Assembly: GCF_030731045.1 (NCBI RefSeq)
Contig: NZ_JAVALS010000007.1
Location: forward strand, 104,072-168,071
Direction of reading: 5' to 3'
DNA from: Arthrobacter horti
Lineage (GTDB): Bacteria > Actinomycetota > Actinomycetes > Actinomycetales > Micrococcaceae
DNA length: 64,000 nucleotides
Below the pieces are notes generated by a model. The model saw only the letters and a list, made by a program, of their open reading frames with translations. It was not told the origin of the DNA and ran no database searches. Of this stretch, positions 1-9,488 are shown piece after piece. Each line of letters starts with the position of its first letter. Within the stretch, counting starts at the first letter, position 1. The position numbers and the translations under genes were made by a program.

Positions 1-81
1 GCGAACAACCCGCCGGAAAAGCGTGCCACGGATACTGATCCGAAATGCTTACGCTGATAGTGCCCCACATGGTTCACCCCT

Positions 82-131
82 GAGCTCCTAACCTCAGACT
101 TCCCCCGAGCCTTTAACCTCAGGCTCCCCCT
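82..131. repeat. Two tandem 25-bp imperfect repeats upstream of rmlA
   Basis: Units at 82-106 and 107-131 share GAGC, TAACCTCAG and a C-rich end, phased by exactly 25 bp. They lie 86 bp before the rmlA start in a gene-free stretch (1-216), so a regulator-binding role is possible but unproven. Confidence 0.5.
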
Positions 132-216
132 GAGCGATCATTCTACGACCAGGCCCCCGTACTCTCACCCCCCTTGATGACGAACGGAAATGACCCGATG
201 TGGGACCATGGTGCTC

Positions 217-2162
<1,946 letters not shown>

Positions 2163-2174
2163 CAGGAGCGGGAC

Positions 2175-3599
2175 ATGGAATTCTCAAAGACTCTCGGCGC
2201 GCGGCGCACCGCCATCCCCGGTCTGCTGGTCCTGGACCTTCCCGTGCATGGCGACAACCGCGGGTGGTTCAAGGAGAACTGGCAGCGGGAGAAGATGCTG
2301 GCACTCGGCCTGCCGGACTTCGGGCCGGTCCAGAACAACATCTCCTTCAACGAGGACCGCGGCACCACCCGTGGCATCCATGCCGAGCCCTGGGACAAGT
2401 ACGTCTCCGTGGCCACCGGCGAGATCTTCGGCGCCTGGGTGGACCTGCGCCGTGGTCCCACCTTCGGCACGGTCCACACCGAACGCCTGGACCCCTCCCG
2501 GGCCGTGTTCGTCCCACGGGGCGTGGGCAATGCCTTCCAGACGCTCCAGGACGGCACCGCCTACACGTACCTGGTCAACGAGCACTGGTCGCCGGACGCC
2601 GAGTACACCTTCCTCAACCTGGCCGACCCCACCGCCGCCATCCGCTGGCCCGTACCGCTCGCCGAGGCGGAGCTGTCCGCCAAGGACCGCGCCCATCCGC
2701 TCCTGGACGGCGTCACGCCCATGGACGCCTCCCCGGGTCGCGTCCTGGTGCTGGGCGGCAACGGCCAGCTGGGCCGGGCCCTCCGCGCCGAGTATGCGGA
2801 CCACGACGACGTGGACGTCCTGACCCGCCAGGACTGCGAGCTGAGCGACCCGGCCGCCGTCGCTGCTCTCCCGTTCGGGCGCTACCGCACCGTCATCAAC
2901 GCGGCCGCCTACACGGCCGTGGACGCCGCCGAGACGCCGGAAGGCCGCCGTCTCGCGTGGGCGGTGAACAGCCGCGCCGTCGCGCAGCTGGCCGCGGCCG
3001 CCGTCGCGCACGGCTTCACCCTGGTGCACGTCTCCACCGACTACGTGTACGACGGCGCCCGCTCGCCGCACACGGAGGACGAACCTCCCAGCCCGCTGGG
3101 CGTCTATGGGCAGAGCAAGGCGGCCGGCGACGCCGCCGTGGCGGTGGTCCCGCGCCACTACCTGATCCGCACCTCCTGGGTGGTGGGCGATGGCGGAAAT
3201 TTCGTGGACACCATGGCCTCCCTCGCCGCGCGGGGTGCCGCACCCAGCGTGGTGGCGGACCAGACCGGACGTGTCAGCTTCGCCCGGGACATCGCCCGCG
3301 GAATCCGGCACCTGGTGGATACAGGAGCCCCGTACGGCACTTACAATCTGAGCAACACGGGGCCGGTGCAGAGCTGGGCGGACGTCGCGCGCGACGTCTT
3401 CAGACTGACCGGAGCCGATCCGTCAGCGGTCCGGGACACCAGCACCGCGGAGTACTTCGCAGGGCGGGACGCCGCTCCGCGGCCGGCTGCGAGCGCACTG
3501 GATCTTTCACGCTTGCAGGCCACGGGGTTCATCCCCCGTACGGCCGCGGAGGCTCTCGAGGAACATCTGGAAAGGAGGGGCCTTGAGCGAGCAGAATGA
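2175..3599 (+). CDS. Fused dTDP-4-dehydrorhamnose 3,5-epimerase / reductase (RmlC-RmlD)
   Basis: One polypeptide carries the last two steps of dTDP-L-rhamnose synthesis. Residues 1 to about 190 are an RmlC-type cupin with the conserved GIHAEPWDKY segment containing the catalytic histidine. From about residue 193 an RmlD short-chain reductase begins, with RVLVLGGNGQLG, STDYVYDG and the YGQSK catalytic motif. The 474-residue length equals the sum of the two enzymes. An AGGAG ribosome site lies six bases before the ATG. The gene overlaps the LCP start by 17 bases. The fusion occurs in some Actinobacteria; here no separate rmlC or rmlD exists. Confidence 0.9.
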   Translation: MEFSKTLGARRTAIPGLLVLDLPVHGDNRGWFKENWQREKMLALGLPDFGPVQNNISFNEDRGTTRGIHAEPWDKYVSVATGEIFGAWVDLRRGPTFGTVHTERLDPSRAVFVPRGVGNAFQTLQDGTAYTYLVNEHWSPDAEYTFLNLADPTAAIRWPVPLAEAELSAKDRAHPLLDGVTPMDASPGRVLVLGGNGQLGRALRAEYADHDDVDVLTRQDCELSDPAAVAALPFGRYRTVINAAAYTAVDAAETPEGRRLAWAVNSRAVAQLAAAAVAHGFTLVHVSTDYVYDGARSPHTEDEPPSPLGVYGQSKAAGDAAVAVVPRHYLIRTSWVVGDGGNFVDTMASLAARGAAPSVVADQTGRVSFARDIARGIRHLVDTGAPYGTYNLSNTGPVQSWADVARDVFRLTGADPSAVRDTSTAEYFAGRDAAPRPAASALDLSRLQATGFIPRTAAEALEEHLERRGLERAE

Positions 3600-4704
3600 C
3601 GCCCCGGGCGTCGACGACGAGGGGACGGACACCTCAGCCCCAGCAGCCGACCCCGACGCGAGCAGGCACCGCCGCGAGCGCAAGCGGCGGAAGCGGGCGG
3701 GCCTCATCGTGCTCCTGAGCTGCCTGTGCCTGGTGCTCGTGGCCGGCGTGGCCGCGGGCGGGTACGTCTGGTATCTGTTCCACAGCTTCGACACCAAGAC
3801 CACCAAGGTGGAGAACGCCTTCCCCAAAGAGGCCACGCGCCCCAAGGCGGTCACCAACGCCGAGGGCAAGGCCGCGTACAACCTGCTCCTGGTCGGTTCG
3901 GACAGCCGTACCGCGTCCTCCGCCGTAGCGGAGGAGGGCGGCGCCTCAGACCAGCGTTCCGACACCATGATGCTGGTCCACATCCCGGCCGACCGTTCGA
4001 ACGTCTACGTCATCTCCATCATGCGGGACACCTGGGTGGACATCCCCGGCCACGGACAGGCGAAGATCAACGCGGCGTTCGCCTACGGCGGCACCCCGCT
4101 CATGGTCCAGACGGTCGAATCGGTGCTGCACCAGCGCATCGACCACGTGGCGTTCGTGAACTTCGACGGGTTCCAGAGCCTCACGGACGCCGTGGGCGGG
4201 GTGGACGTGAACATCCCCATCTCCTTCAAGTCCACCTTCAAGGAGGAGCTGGGCTTCCAGTACACCCAGGGGCCCATGCACCTCAACGGCGAGCAGGCCA
4301 TGTGGTTCGTCCGTGAACGGCACGCGTTCCCCGACGGCGATTACCAGCGTGTCCGGGACCAGCAGATCTTCCTCAAGGCCCTGCTCGGCAAGATCGCCAC
4401 GCCCTCCACGCTGGCCAACCCGGTCACCCTGGCCAAGGCCGTGGACCAGTTCTCCCCCTACGTGACCATCGACTCCACCTTCACGGCGGACAAGATCGTC
4501 GCGCTGGCCCTGGAAGTGAAGGGCATCAAACCGTCGCAGGCGGTCACCTTCACCCTGCCCACGCTGGGCACCGGGTGGAGTCCGGACGGTCAGCAGTCCA
4601 TCGTCATCCTGGACACGGCGAAGGCGGACTCCCTGTCCAAGGCCATGACCGCCGGCACCATGGCGCAGTGGGTCGACACGAACAAGGTCCGCTTCGGCAA
4701 TTGA
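3583..4704 (+). CDS. LCP family (LytR-CpsA-Psr) cell-wall glycopolymer transferase
   Basis: LCP enzymes move lipid-linked glycopolymers onto peptidoglycan outside the membrane. The protein has a charged cytoplasmic start, one membrane segment at about residues 33-58, and an extracellular LCP domain with GSDSRT, QRSDTMMLV and SIMRDTWVDIPG, which contain the acidic and arginine residues binding pyrophosphate. The start is TTG at 3583, preceded by AAAGGAGGGG, and lies inside the end of rmlCD. Operon linkage with dTDP-rhamnose synthesis suggests that it attaches a rhamnose-containing polymer; that is inference. Confidence 0.9.
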   Translation: MSEQNDAPGVDDEGTDTSAPAADPDASRHRRERKRRKRAGLIVLLSCLCLVLVAGVAAGGYVWYLFHSFDTKTTKVENAFPKEATRPKAVTNAEGKAAYNLLLVGSDSRTASSAVAEEGGASDQRSDTMMLVHIPADRSNVYVISIMRDTWVDIPGHGQAKINAAFAYGGTPLMVQTVESVLHQRIDHVAFVNFDGFQSLTDAVGGVDVNIPISFKSTFKEELGFQYTQGPMHLNGEQAMWFVRERHAFPDGDYQRVRDQQIFLKALLGKIATPSTLANPVTLAKAVDQFSPYVTIDSTFTADKIVALALEVKGIKPSQAVTFTLPTLGTGWSPDGQQSIVILDTAKADSLSKAMTAGTMAQWVDTNKVRFGN

Positions 4705-4714
4705 GGTCCGGGCG

Positions 4715-5548
4715 TCAGGACACCCGCGCGGAATCCATGGCCCGCTTGAGCTCCCCCACGGCACCGGCCGGCCCGGCCAGGAACCAGCTCAGGCCGTTGA
4801 TCCGCAGCGTGGTGGCGACGCCCCCGGCCGCCCGGACCAGAGCCGCCCCGGGGAGCCAGTCCCAGTCGGGGCAGGAGTGCTGGAACCAGACGTCCAGTTC
4901 GCCCTGGGCCACCCGGGAGAGGTCGCAGGAGCCGGAACCGAGCATCCGCAGGGACGCGGCCCCCACGGCCGCGGCGTGCCACGGCATGGCGCACATCGGG
5001 TCCTGGAGCCAGTCCGGGTGGATGTAGGTGGCCGCGCTCGACTCGTTCAGCGGCCTGTCCTTCAGCGACGGCAGGGCCGCGCCGTTGAGCGTGAGCGGCA
5101 CGTCCGTGCCACCCAGCCACAGCTTGTCCTCCTCGGGCTGGAACACGGCGCCCAGCAGCGGCGCCAGGACGCCGTCGTAGTCCGTGGCGAGTGCCAGCGC
5201 CGAGCACCAGTAGCTGGAGCCCCGCAGGAAGTTGTACGTGCCGTCCACCGGATCGATCACCCAGGTGCGGCCGCTCTCGGACGGCTTGGAGGAGCCTTCC
5301 TCCCCCAGGACGCCGTCCAGCGGACGGCAGCGGCGCAGCTGCGCCAGCACATAGGCTTCGGCCGCCCGGTCCGCCGCGGTGACGACGTCGGCCACGTTGG
5401 TCTTCCGTTCGCCGCTCAGCCCGCCCTGGCGCATCCTCCAGGCCAGGGTGCCGGCCTCCCGGACCAGGGCGGAGGCCAGCTCGGCATCGCTCAGCGAGGC
5501 CTCCAGGTCCCGGGGTTCGTACGCGGAGGGGGTGAGCTGTGGCGTCAT
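4715..5548 (-). CDS. Inositol monophosphatase family phosphatase
   Basis: A Mg-dependent sugar-phosphate phosphatase of the IMPase/FBPase/HisN superfamily. It has the metal-binding GEEGSS segment, the family signature DPVDGTYNFLRG, and the C-terminal CPDWDWLPGAAL segment matching the WDxxAG motif. The substrate cannot be read from sequence; inositol phosphate or histidinol phosphate are the usual options. I chose the ATG at 5548 because a TACGCT element (5555-5560) ends six bases upstream, the spacing of a leaderless transcript. It converges on the LCP gene with a ten-base gap and diverges from the membrane protein gene across 30 bp. Confidence 0.85.
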   Translation of the reverse strand: MTPQLTPSAYEPRDLEASLSDAELASALVREAGTLAWRMRQGGLSGERKTNVADVVTAADRAAEAYVLAQLRRCRPLDGVLGEEGSSKPSESGRTWVIDPVDGTYNFLRGSSYWCSALALATDYDGVLAPLLGAVFQPEEDKLWLGGTDVPLTLNGAALPSLKDRPLNESSAATYIHPDWLQDPMCAMPWHAAAVGAASLRMLGSGSCDLSRVAQGELDVWFQHSCPDWDWLPGAALVRAAGGVATTLRINGLSWFLAGPAGAVGELKRAMDSARVS

Positions 5549-5578
5549 GCGTCCAGCGTATCGGGCGATAATGGAGCC
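5549..5578. promoter_or_regulatory. Thirty-bp divergent region with two back-to-back leaderless promoters
   Basis: The leftward -10 TACGCT is at 5555-5560, six bases from the ATG at 5548. The rightward -10 GATAAT is at 5567-5572, six bases from the ATG at 5579. Each -35 region must fall on the start of the opposite gene. Confidence 0.6.
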
Positions 5579-6232
5579 ATGTCCAAATCCGCGAACCAGC
5601 GCATCCGCAAGCACGGCTCCAAGGCGGTGGTCCCGGACACGAAGCTCCCTCCGGTGGTCGGCGCGCCCAGGACGGCCGGCCCCACCGGGCCGTTCGCGGG
5701 ACGCGCACCGCGGAAGGCGGAGGGCAATGCCACGCTCATCGTCATCGCCGCCGTGGTCGCCGCGCTGTTCCTGTTCTGGTACGTCCACCTGATGACGCTG
5801 CAGCAGATGACGGATCTCTCCGGCGGCCTGGCCATGCCGGACTCCCGGGTCTTCGGATTCGGCCCGGCCGATGTGGAGCACCTTCGCGCCGCCATGAACA
5901 CGGACGCCCGCGGCCAGCTGCAGTGGATCCACAAAACCGCCGCCACCCTCTTCCCGCTGATCTTCGGCCTGGCGTGGCTGCTGCTCATCGGAACCAGGGT
6001 GCGCCGCACGTGGCTCCGCTGGACGCTCTGGGCCCCGCCCGTGCTGTTCGCGCTGGTCCGGCTCCTGCAGAACTTCGCCGTGGACGGCCTGTTCGCGGCC
6101 TCCGCCCCGTCCGCCGGCGCCGTCGCGTGGGCCTCGTTCCTGGTGGTCTCCGGCTGGGTGCTGTTCGTTCTCAGCCTGGCCGCGGCGCTCGTGGCGCTCA
6201 CTCCCTGGGGCAGGCGCAGAACCGCGGTCTGA
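5579..6232 (+). CDS. Four-helix membrane protein of unknown function
   Basis: I do not recognise a family. The 217-residue protein starts with a basic, proline-rich cytoplasmic tail of about 48 residues. A first membrane helix (about 50-70) is followed by an extracytoplasmic stretch that includes FGPADVEHLRAAM. Three further helices lie near 125-140, 150-165 and 185-210. The ATG at 5579 follows GATAAT by six bases and so is probably translated from a leaderless mRNA. It diverges from the phosphatase gene and is followed by tRNA-Arg. A small integral membrane protein is certain; function is open. Confidence 0.75.
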   Translation: MSKSANQRIRKHGSKAVVPDTKLPPVVGAPRTAGPTGPFAGRAPRKAEGNATLIVIAAVVAALFLFWYVHLMTLQQMTDLSGGLAMPDSRVFGFGPADVEHLRAAMNTDARGQLQWIHKTAATLFPLIFGLAWLLLIGTRVRRTWLRWTLWAPPVLFALVRLLQNFAVDGLFAASAPSAGAVAWASFLVVSGWVLFVLSLAAALVALTPWGRRRTAV

Positions 6233-6282
6233 CGCGCCTGCCGACGCGGTATGCTTGATCCCGTTGTGCGTGACGCACCCCC

Positions 6283-6355
6283 GCCCTCGTAGCTCAGGGG
6301 ATAGAGCACGGCTCTCCTAAAGCCGGTGTCGTTGGTTCGAATCCAATCGAGGGCA
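6283..6355 (+). tRNA. tRNA-Arg (anticodon CCT)
   Basis: The 73-nt cloverleaf has a 7-bp acceptor stem (GCCCTCG/CGAGGGC), a GTTGG/CCAAT T-stem with TTCGAAT loop, and the anticodon loop CTCCTAA with CCT at 6316-6318. The CCA end is encoded at 6356-6358. It reads the rare AGG codon. Confidence 0.97.
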
Positions 6356-6360
6356 CCACG

Positions 6361-6366
6361 TAGGAT
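6361..6366 (+). promoter_or_regulatory. -10 element (TAGGAT) of the kinase/PqqD-like gene
   Basis: TAGGAT ends six bases before the ATG at 6373 and starts three bases after the tRNA CCA. This geometry predicts a leaderless mRNA starting at or near the A of the start codon. Confidence 0.55.
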
Positions 6367-6372
6367 TCACCC

Positions 6373-7503
6373 ATGGGGACCCCTTTTTTCCGCGTCGATT
6401 CCATCGGTGTGAACGTCACGGTCACGTGCACCGACGCAGCCTTCCTTGCTTCGCTCCAGAGCGCTTGGGAACCGGCAACCCTTCCGGACACGGCACCGGC
6501 CGCCGCACGCACGGTGGATCCCCTGATGAGCGAGGAGGAGGCCGCGCAGCTGCTCACCACCGAGGTGACGCTCTCGGCCCTTCAAGCGCAGCGGGGGAAC
6601 CTCCTGATGCTCCACGCCGCCGGCCTCGCCGACGATCACGGCAGGGTCGCCGCACTGATCGGCCCGTCCGGGCGGGGGAAGACGACGGCGGCGCGCACCT
6701 TGGCCGCCCACTTCGGCTATGTGACGGATGAGACGGTCGCCATCACCGCCGAGGATCGCGTCCTCCCCTACCGCAAGCCGCTGTCCGTGATCGTGCCGGG
6801 GAGCCCGTACAAGGTGCAGCTCAGCCCGGTCTCACTGGGGCTCAAGCCGCTCCCGGACGCACCCCTGACCCTGTCCCACCTGGTGCTCCTGGACCGCCGG
6901 GAGTCCCATGAAGGCACGGCCCGCATCGAGGCCGTCCCCCTCGTGGAGGCGCTGACGGAGATCATCCCCCAGACCAGCTACCTCCGCGAGCTCGAGCGGC
7001 CCCTGCAGTGGCTCGCCGCCCTGGCGGAACGCACGGGGGGCGTGGTCCGCATCGTGTACGCCGAGAGCCACAGCCTGCCGGACGCCCTGCAGGCCGTACT
7101 GGACGGTGCCGGACGGCACGACGGCGAGTGGGCCGCCGTCGTGCCCGACGCCGAGCTGGGCGTCGCGGCTGAGGGTGACGGAGAATCACTCGTTCCCCTG
7201 ACCGTTCTGGACGCCGTCGAGGCCGAGGGCCAGACGGCCGTGCTCCAGAGTGACGGCATGCTGCAGCACCTCCAGGGCGTGGGCCCGGTCCTGTGGCGTG
7301 GTCTGTGCCGTGGCGAGTCCCCGGATCAGCTGACGGCCCGCGTGGAAGAGGCCTTCGGACCCGCGCCTGACGGTGACACGGCAGCCGCGCTGCGGGATGT
7401 GCTCGAGGCGTTCTGGCAGTCCGGGCTCCTGTCCCGGGTGTCCCCGGCGGAGGGAGTCCAGGAGGATCCCGCCGCCGGGCAATCCGTGGCGGCGGGCCGG
7501 TGA
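6373..7503 (+). CDS. HPr-kinase-like ATPase with C-terminal PqqD-like domain
   Basis: The 376-residue protein has a Walker A motif GPSGRGKT at 97-104, preceded by LLMLHAAGL and followed by YVTDE, the order seen in HPr-kinase-related P-loop proteins that accompany peptide-modification and exopolysaccharide loci. From about residue 275 the pattern LQGVGPVLWRGL, then a helical stretch ending FWQSGLL, resembles PqqD, which binds leader peptides in RiPP pathways. The stop overlaps the GTG of the signal peptidase gene, so the two proteins are made together. No precursor peptide or radical-SAM enzyme is visible nearby. Kinase activity and a peptide-binding role are inferences from fold similarity. 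Confidence 0.65.
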   Translation: MGTPFFRVDSIGVNVTVTCTDAAFLASLQSAWEPATLPDTAPAAARTVDPLMSEEEAAQLLTTEVTLSALQAQRGNLLMLHAAGLADDHGRVAALIGPSGRGKTTAARTLAAHFGYVTDETVAITAEDRVLPYRKPLSVIVPGSPYKVQLSPVSLGLKPLPDAPLTLSHLVLLDRRESHEGTARIEAVPLVEALTEIIPQTSYLRELERPLQWLAALAERTGGVVRIVYAESHSLPDALQAVLDGAGRHDGEWAAVVPDAELGVAAEGDGESLVPLTVLDAVEAEGQTAVLQSDGMLQHLQGVGPVLWRGLCRGESPDQLTARVEEAFGPAPDGDTAAALRDVLEAFWQSGLLSRVSPAEGVQEDPAAGQSVAAGR

Positions 7504-8177
7504 AACGCCTCCGCAGGATCCTGAAGTCGCCGTGGATGAGCTTCGTCTACGCCCTCCTGGCCGTGTCCCTGTGCAACGCCTTCCTGGTCAAGACCTTCCA
7601 GATCCCGTCCGCATCCATGCAGAACACGCTCGCCGAAGGTGACAGGATCCTGGTCAGCCGTCTCGCCTACACCTCGGACGGTCCGCAGCGGGGCGACGTG
7701 GTGGTGTTCAACCAGCCGGCTTCCTGGGGTGCGGAGCCGCAGCTGTCCCCGTTGCGTGCCGCGGCCGGCTGGATGGGCGATCTGATCGGTTTCGGGCCCA
7801 GCAATCAGCACGCACTGGTCAAGCGGGTCATCGGCCTGCCCGGGGACACCGTGGAATGCTGCGACGCGTCAGGCAAGGTGACCGTCAACGGTGTCGCGTT
7901 GAACGAGCCGTACATCTTTGAGGATCTGCCCTTCCCTCCCGGTGCCGGCTGCACTGATCCGAAGAAACGTTCTGCGCGGTGTTTCGGGCCCATTCACGTG
8001 CCCGCGGGCCAGTACCTGGTCCTGGGCGACCACCGTTCGGACTCACGGGACTCCGTGGTCTCCTGCCGTGGTCCGGCCGCCGGGAGCGACTGCGCGGTCT
8101 TCGTGCCGCGTTCCCAGGTGGTGGGGAAGGTGTTCGGGATCCTCTACCCGTTCAGCAAATGGGGCCAGGGATTCTGA
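7500..8177 (+). CDS. lepB: Signal peptidase I
   Basis: This serine/lysine protease removes signal peptides at the outer face of the membrane. One N-terminal membrane helix (about residues 12-30) is followed by the family boxes: PSASM with the catalytic serine, RGDVVVF, LVKRVIGLPGD with the catalytic lysine, and GDHRSDSRDS. The 225-residue length is normal. The GTG start overlaps the TGA of the upstream kinase/PqqD-like gene, so the two are translationally coupled. It does not sit next to rplS or rnhB, the usual place of the housekeeping enzyme in Actinobacteria, so it may be an additional copy with dedicated substrates. Confidence 0.92.
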   Translation: MKRLRRILKSPWMSFVYALLAVSLCNAFLVKTFQIPSASMQNTLAEGDRILVSRLAYTSDGPQRGDVVVFNQPASWGAEPQLSPLRAAAGWMGDLIGFGPSNQHALVKRVIGLPGDTVECCDASGKVTVNGVALNEPYIFEDLPFPPGAGCTDPKKRSARCFGPIHVPAGQYLVLGDHRSDSRDSVVSCRGPAAGSDCAVFVPRSQVVGKVFGILYPFSKWGQGF

Positions 8178-8202
8178 GCCCGGTCCCTCCGGAGGACCCC
8201 GG

Positions 8203-8208
8203 TAGGGT
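8203..8208 (+). promoter_or_regulatory. -10 element (TAGGGT) of the Nudix gene
   Basis: TAGGGT lies seven bases before the GTG at 8216, which supports that codon as the start on a leaderless transcript. Confidence 0.5.
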
Positions 8209-8215
8209 GGAGCGC

Positions 8216-8617
8216 GTGGAACATCGCATCATCGTCTCGGCCGTCTGCGTGTACGACGCCCAGGGCCGCCTTCTGACCGTCCGCAAGCGTGGGACGGAGA
8301 AGTTCATGCACCCCGGAGGCAAGCCGGAGCCCGGCGAGGGCGCCGCAGAGGCCGCCAGCCGTGAGCTTCTCGAGGAGGTGGGCATCGTGGTGGCGCCGGC
8401 CGAGCTGGTGCCGATGGGCGTCTTCGAGGCCGCCGCCGCCAATGAAGCGGACACCGTGATCGAGGCGAGTGTCTTCACCGCACCTGGAGTGTGGACCGCG
8501 GTTGCGAGCGCCGAAATCGCGGAGCTGCGGTGGATGGACCTGTCAGCGCCGTGGCCAGGGGATTTGGCGCCGCTGCTGACCGATTTCGTGCTGCCGGCGC
8601 TGAGACCGGTCGTTTAA
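8216..8617 (+). CDS. Nudix hydrolase
   Basis: Nudix enzymes hydrolyse nucleoside diphosphates linked to another group. The full signature Gx5Ex7REUxEExGU is present as GGKPEPGE, then SRELLEEVGI, at about residues 34-57. The 133-residue single-domain size resembles MutT-type house-cleaning enzymes, but the substrate is not predictable. The GTG at 8216 was chosen from the TAGGGT element seven bases upstream; a GTG at 8207 behind GGAGG (8191-8195) is the alternative and would add three residues. It faces the Tat-protein gene across a shared terminator. Confidence 0.88.
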   Translation: MEHRIIVSAVCVYDAQGRLLTVRKRGTEKFMHPGGKPEPGEGAAEAASRELLEEVGIVVAPAELVPMGVFEAAAANEADTVIEASVFTAPGVWTAVASAEIAELRWMDLSAPWPGDLAPLLTDFVLPALRPVV

Positions 8618-8622
8618 GTGGC

Positions 8623-8651
8623 AAACGCCCGGCCGATTCGCCGGGCGTTTT
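8623..8651. terminator. Bidirectional terminator
   Basis: An 11-bp perfect stem (8623-8633 with 8640-8650) with a six-base loop has T-runs on both strands. It serves the convergent Nudix and Tat-protein genes. Confidence 0.8.
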
Positions 8652-8662
8652 CGCAAACGATC

Positions 8663-9298
8663 TTAGCCAGTCGTGCAGAGCAAAGTGAGTCCAACCGGAC
8701 TCAAGCTGATGTTGACCGAAGCGCTTACGGTCGACTGCCCATTCGACGCAAAGACATAGCCACTCGGAAGCCCTAGGCCTGCCGTGTAATTGCCGCCAGG
8801 GAGCGACACGCTGGAGCCGGCTGCCAAGGCGATCCGGAAGTCCGTTCCGCCGGTCATTGTGTTGGAGTGGGTGAACGTGAACCCGATCGAATTCGCGCTT
8901 GGGCTCTTCGTCGGCTTGTACTGCGGCACCGTACTCGTCGAGCCCAGAGCGTCCGGGCTCATCAGCAACCCCGTGGGGACAGTATTAGGAATCCCAGTCC
9001 CCGTATCCTCATACCACCAGAAGTCGGTCTTCGTGTTTCCAGCGTTACCGCTCGCATTCGCCGAGGGGCCTGAGATAGTCAAGGTGGTCCCGGAAGGAAA
9101 ATCACTCGCAGTAGCCCCTTGAATCCTGAACCGCGGGCTCGGAAGCCCCGCGATGCTCGGACAAATTCCAGTGATGGACAGATTCACTTTCGTCGCCGAC
9201 GCGCTCGCCATCGGCGCCGCCACCGCCGCAGCCAGCACAGGCACGGTCCAGGCAGCACCTCGAACCAAGGCCCTGCGGTCAATTGGTTCCAAAGGCAT
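8663..9298 (-). CDS. Tat-exported protein of unknown function
   Basis: The first 33 residues form a twin-arginine signal: DRRALVRGAAW, a hydrophobic run, then PMASAS before the mature chain. The remaining 178 residues are rich in Ser, Thr, Gly and Asn, have a cysteine near each end of the mature part (GICPS and LLCTTG), and show alternating hydrophobic strands that suggest a beta-sandwich. I recognise no family. The ATG at 9298 has GGGGAGGA seven bases upstream. The gene stands alone, but a signal peptidase gene lies 0.5 kb away on the other strand, so processing by that enzyme is conceivable. Confidence 0.7.
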   Translation of the reverse strand: MPLEPIDRRALVRGAAWTVPVLAAAVAAPMASASATKVNLSITGICPSIAGLPSPRFRIQGATASDFPSGTTLTISGPSANASGNAGNTKTDFWWYEDTGTGIPNTVPTGLLMSPDALGSTSTVPQYKPTKSPSANSIGFTFTHSNTMTGGTDFRIALAAGSSVSLPGGNYTAGLGLPSGYVFASNGQSTVSASVNISLSPVGLTLLCTTG

Positions 9299-9488
9299 CT
9301 GCGAGTCCTCCCCCTGATCGGCACATGACATCGATCCCGTTCCAGGACTCCCCCATGGGCCTGAAACGGTCTCCCATGCAGTCTTGCACCGTTGCCGGGG
9401 GCACTGCTCCGGAACGACAAAGTGCGATATCGCAAAGGAACTATTCGCGCACGCCCCGGGAATGTTTCGTGGTGCTACAACGGCGGGA

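Noticed and set aside
6283..6366. tRNA-Arg as an integration site for a mobile element
   Set aside because: No integrase, no repeated tRNA 3' end and no compositional shift follow it.
9423..9434. Palindrome TGCGATATCGCA upstream of the Tat-protein gene
   Set aside because: Short self-complementary words are expected by chance and no -10 or -35 context supports an operator.
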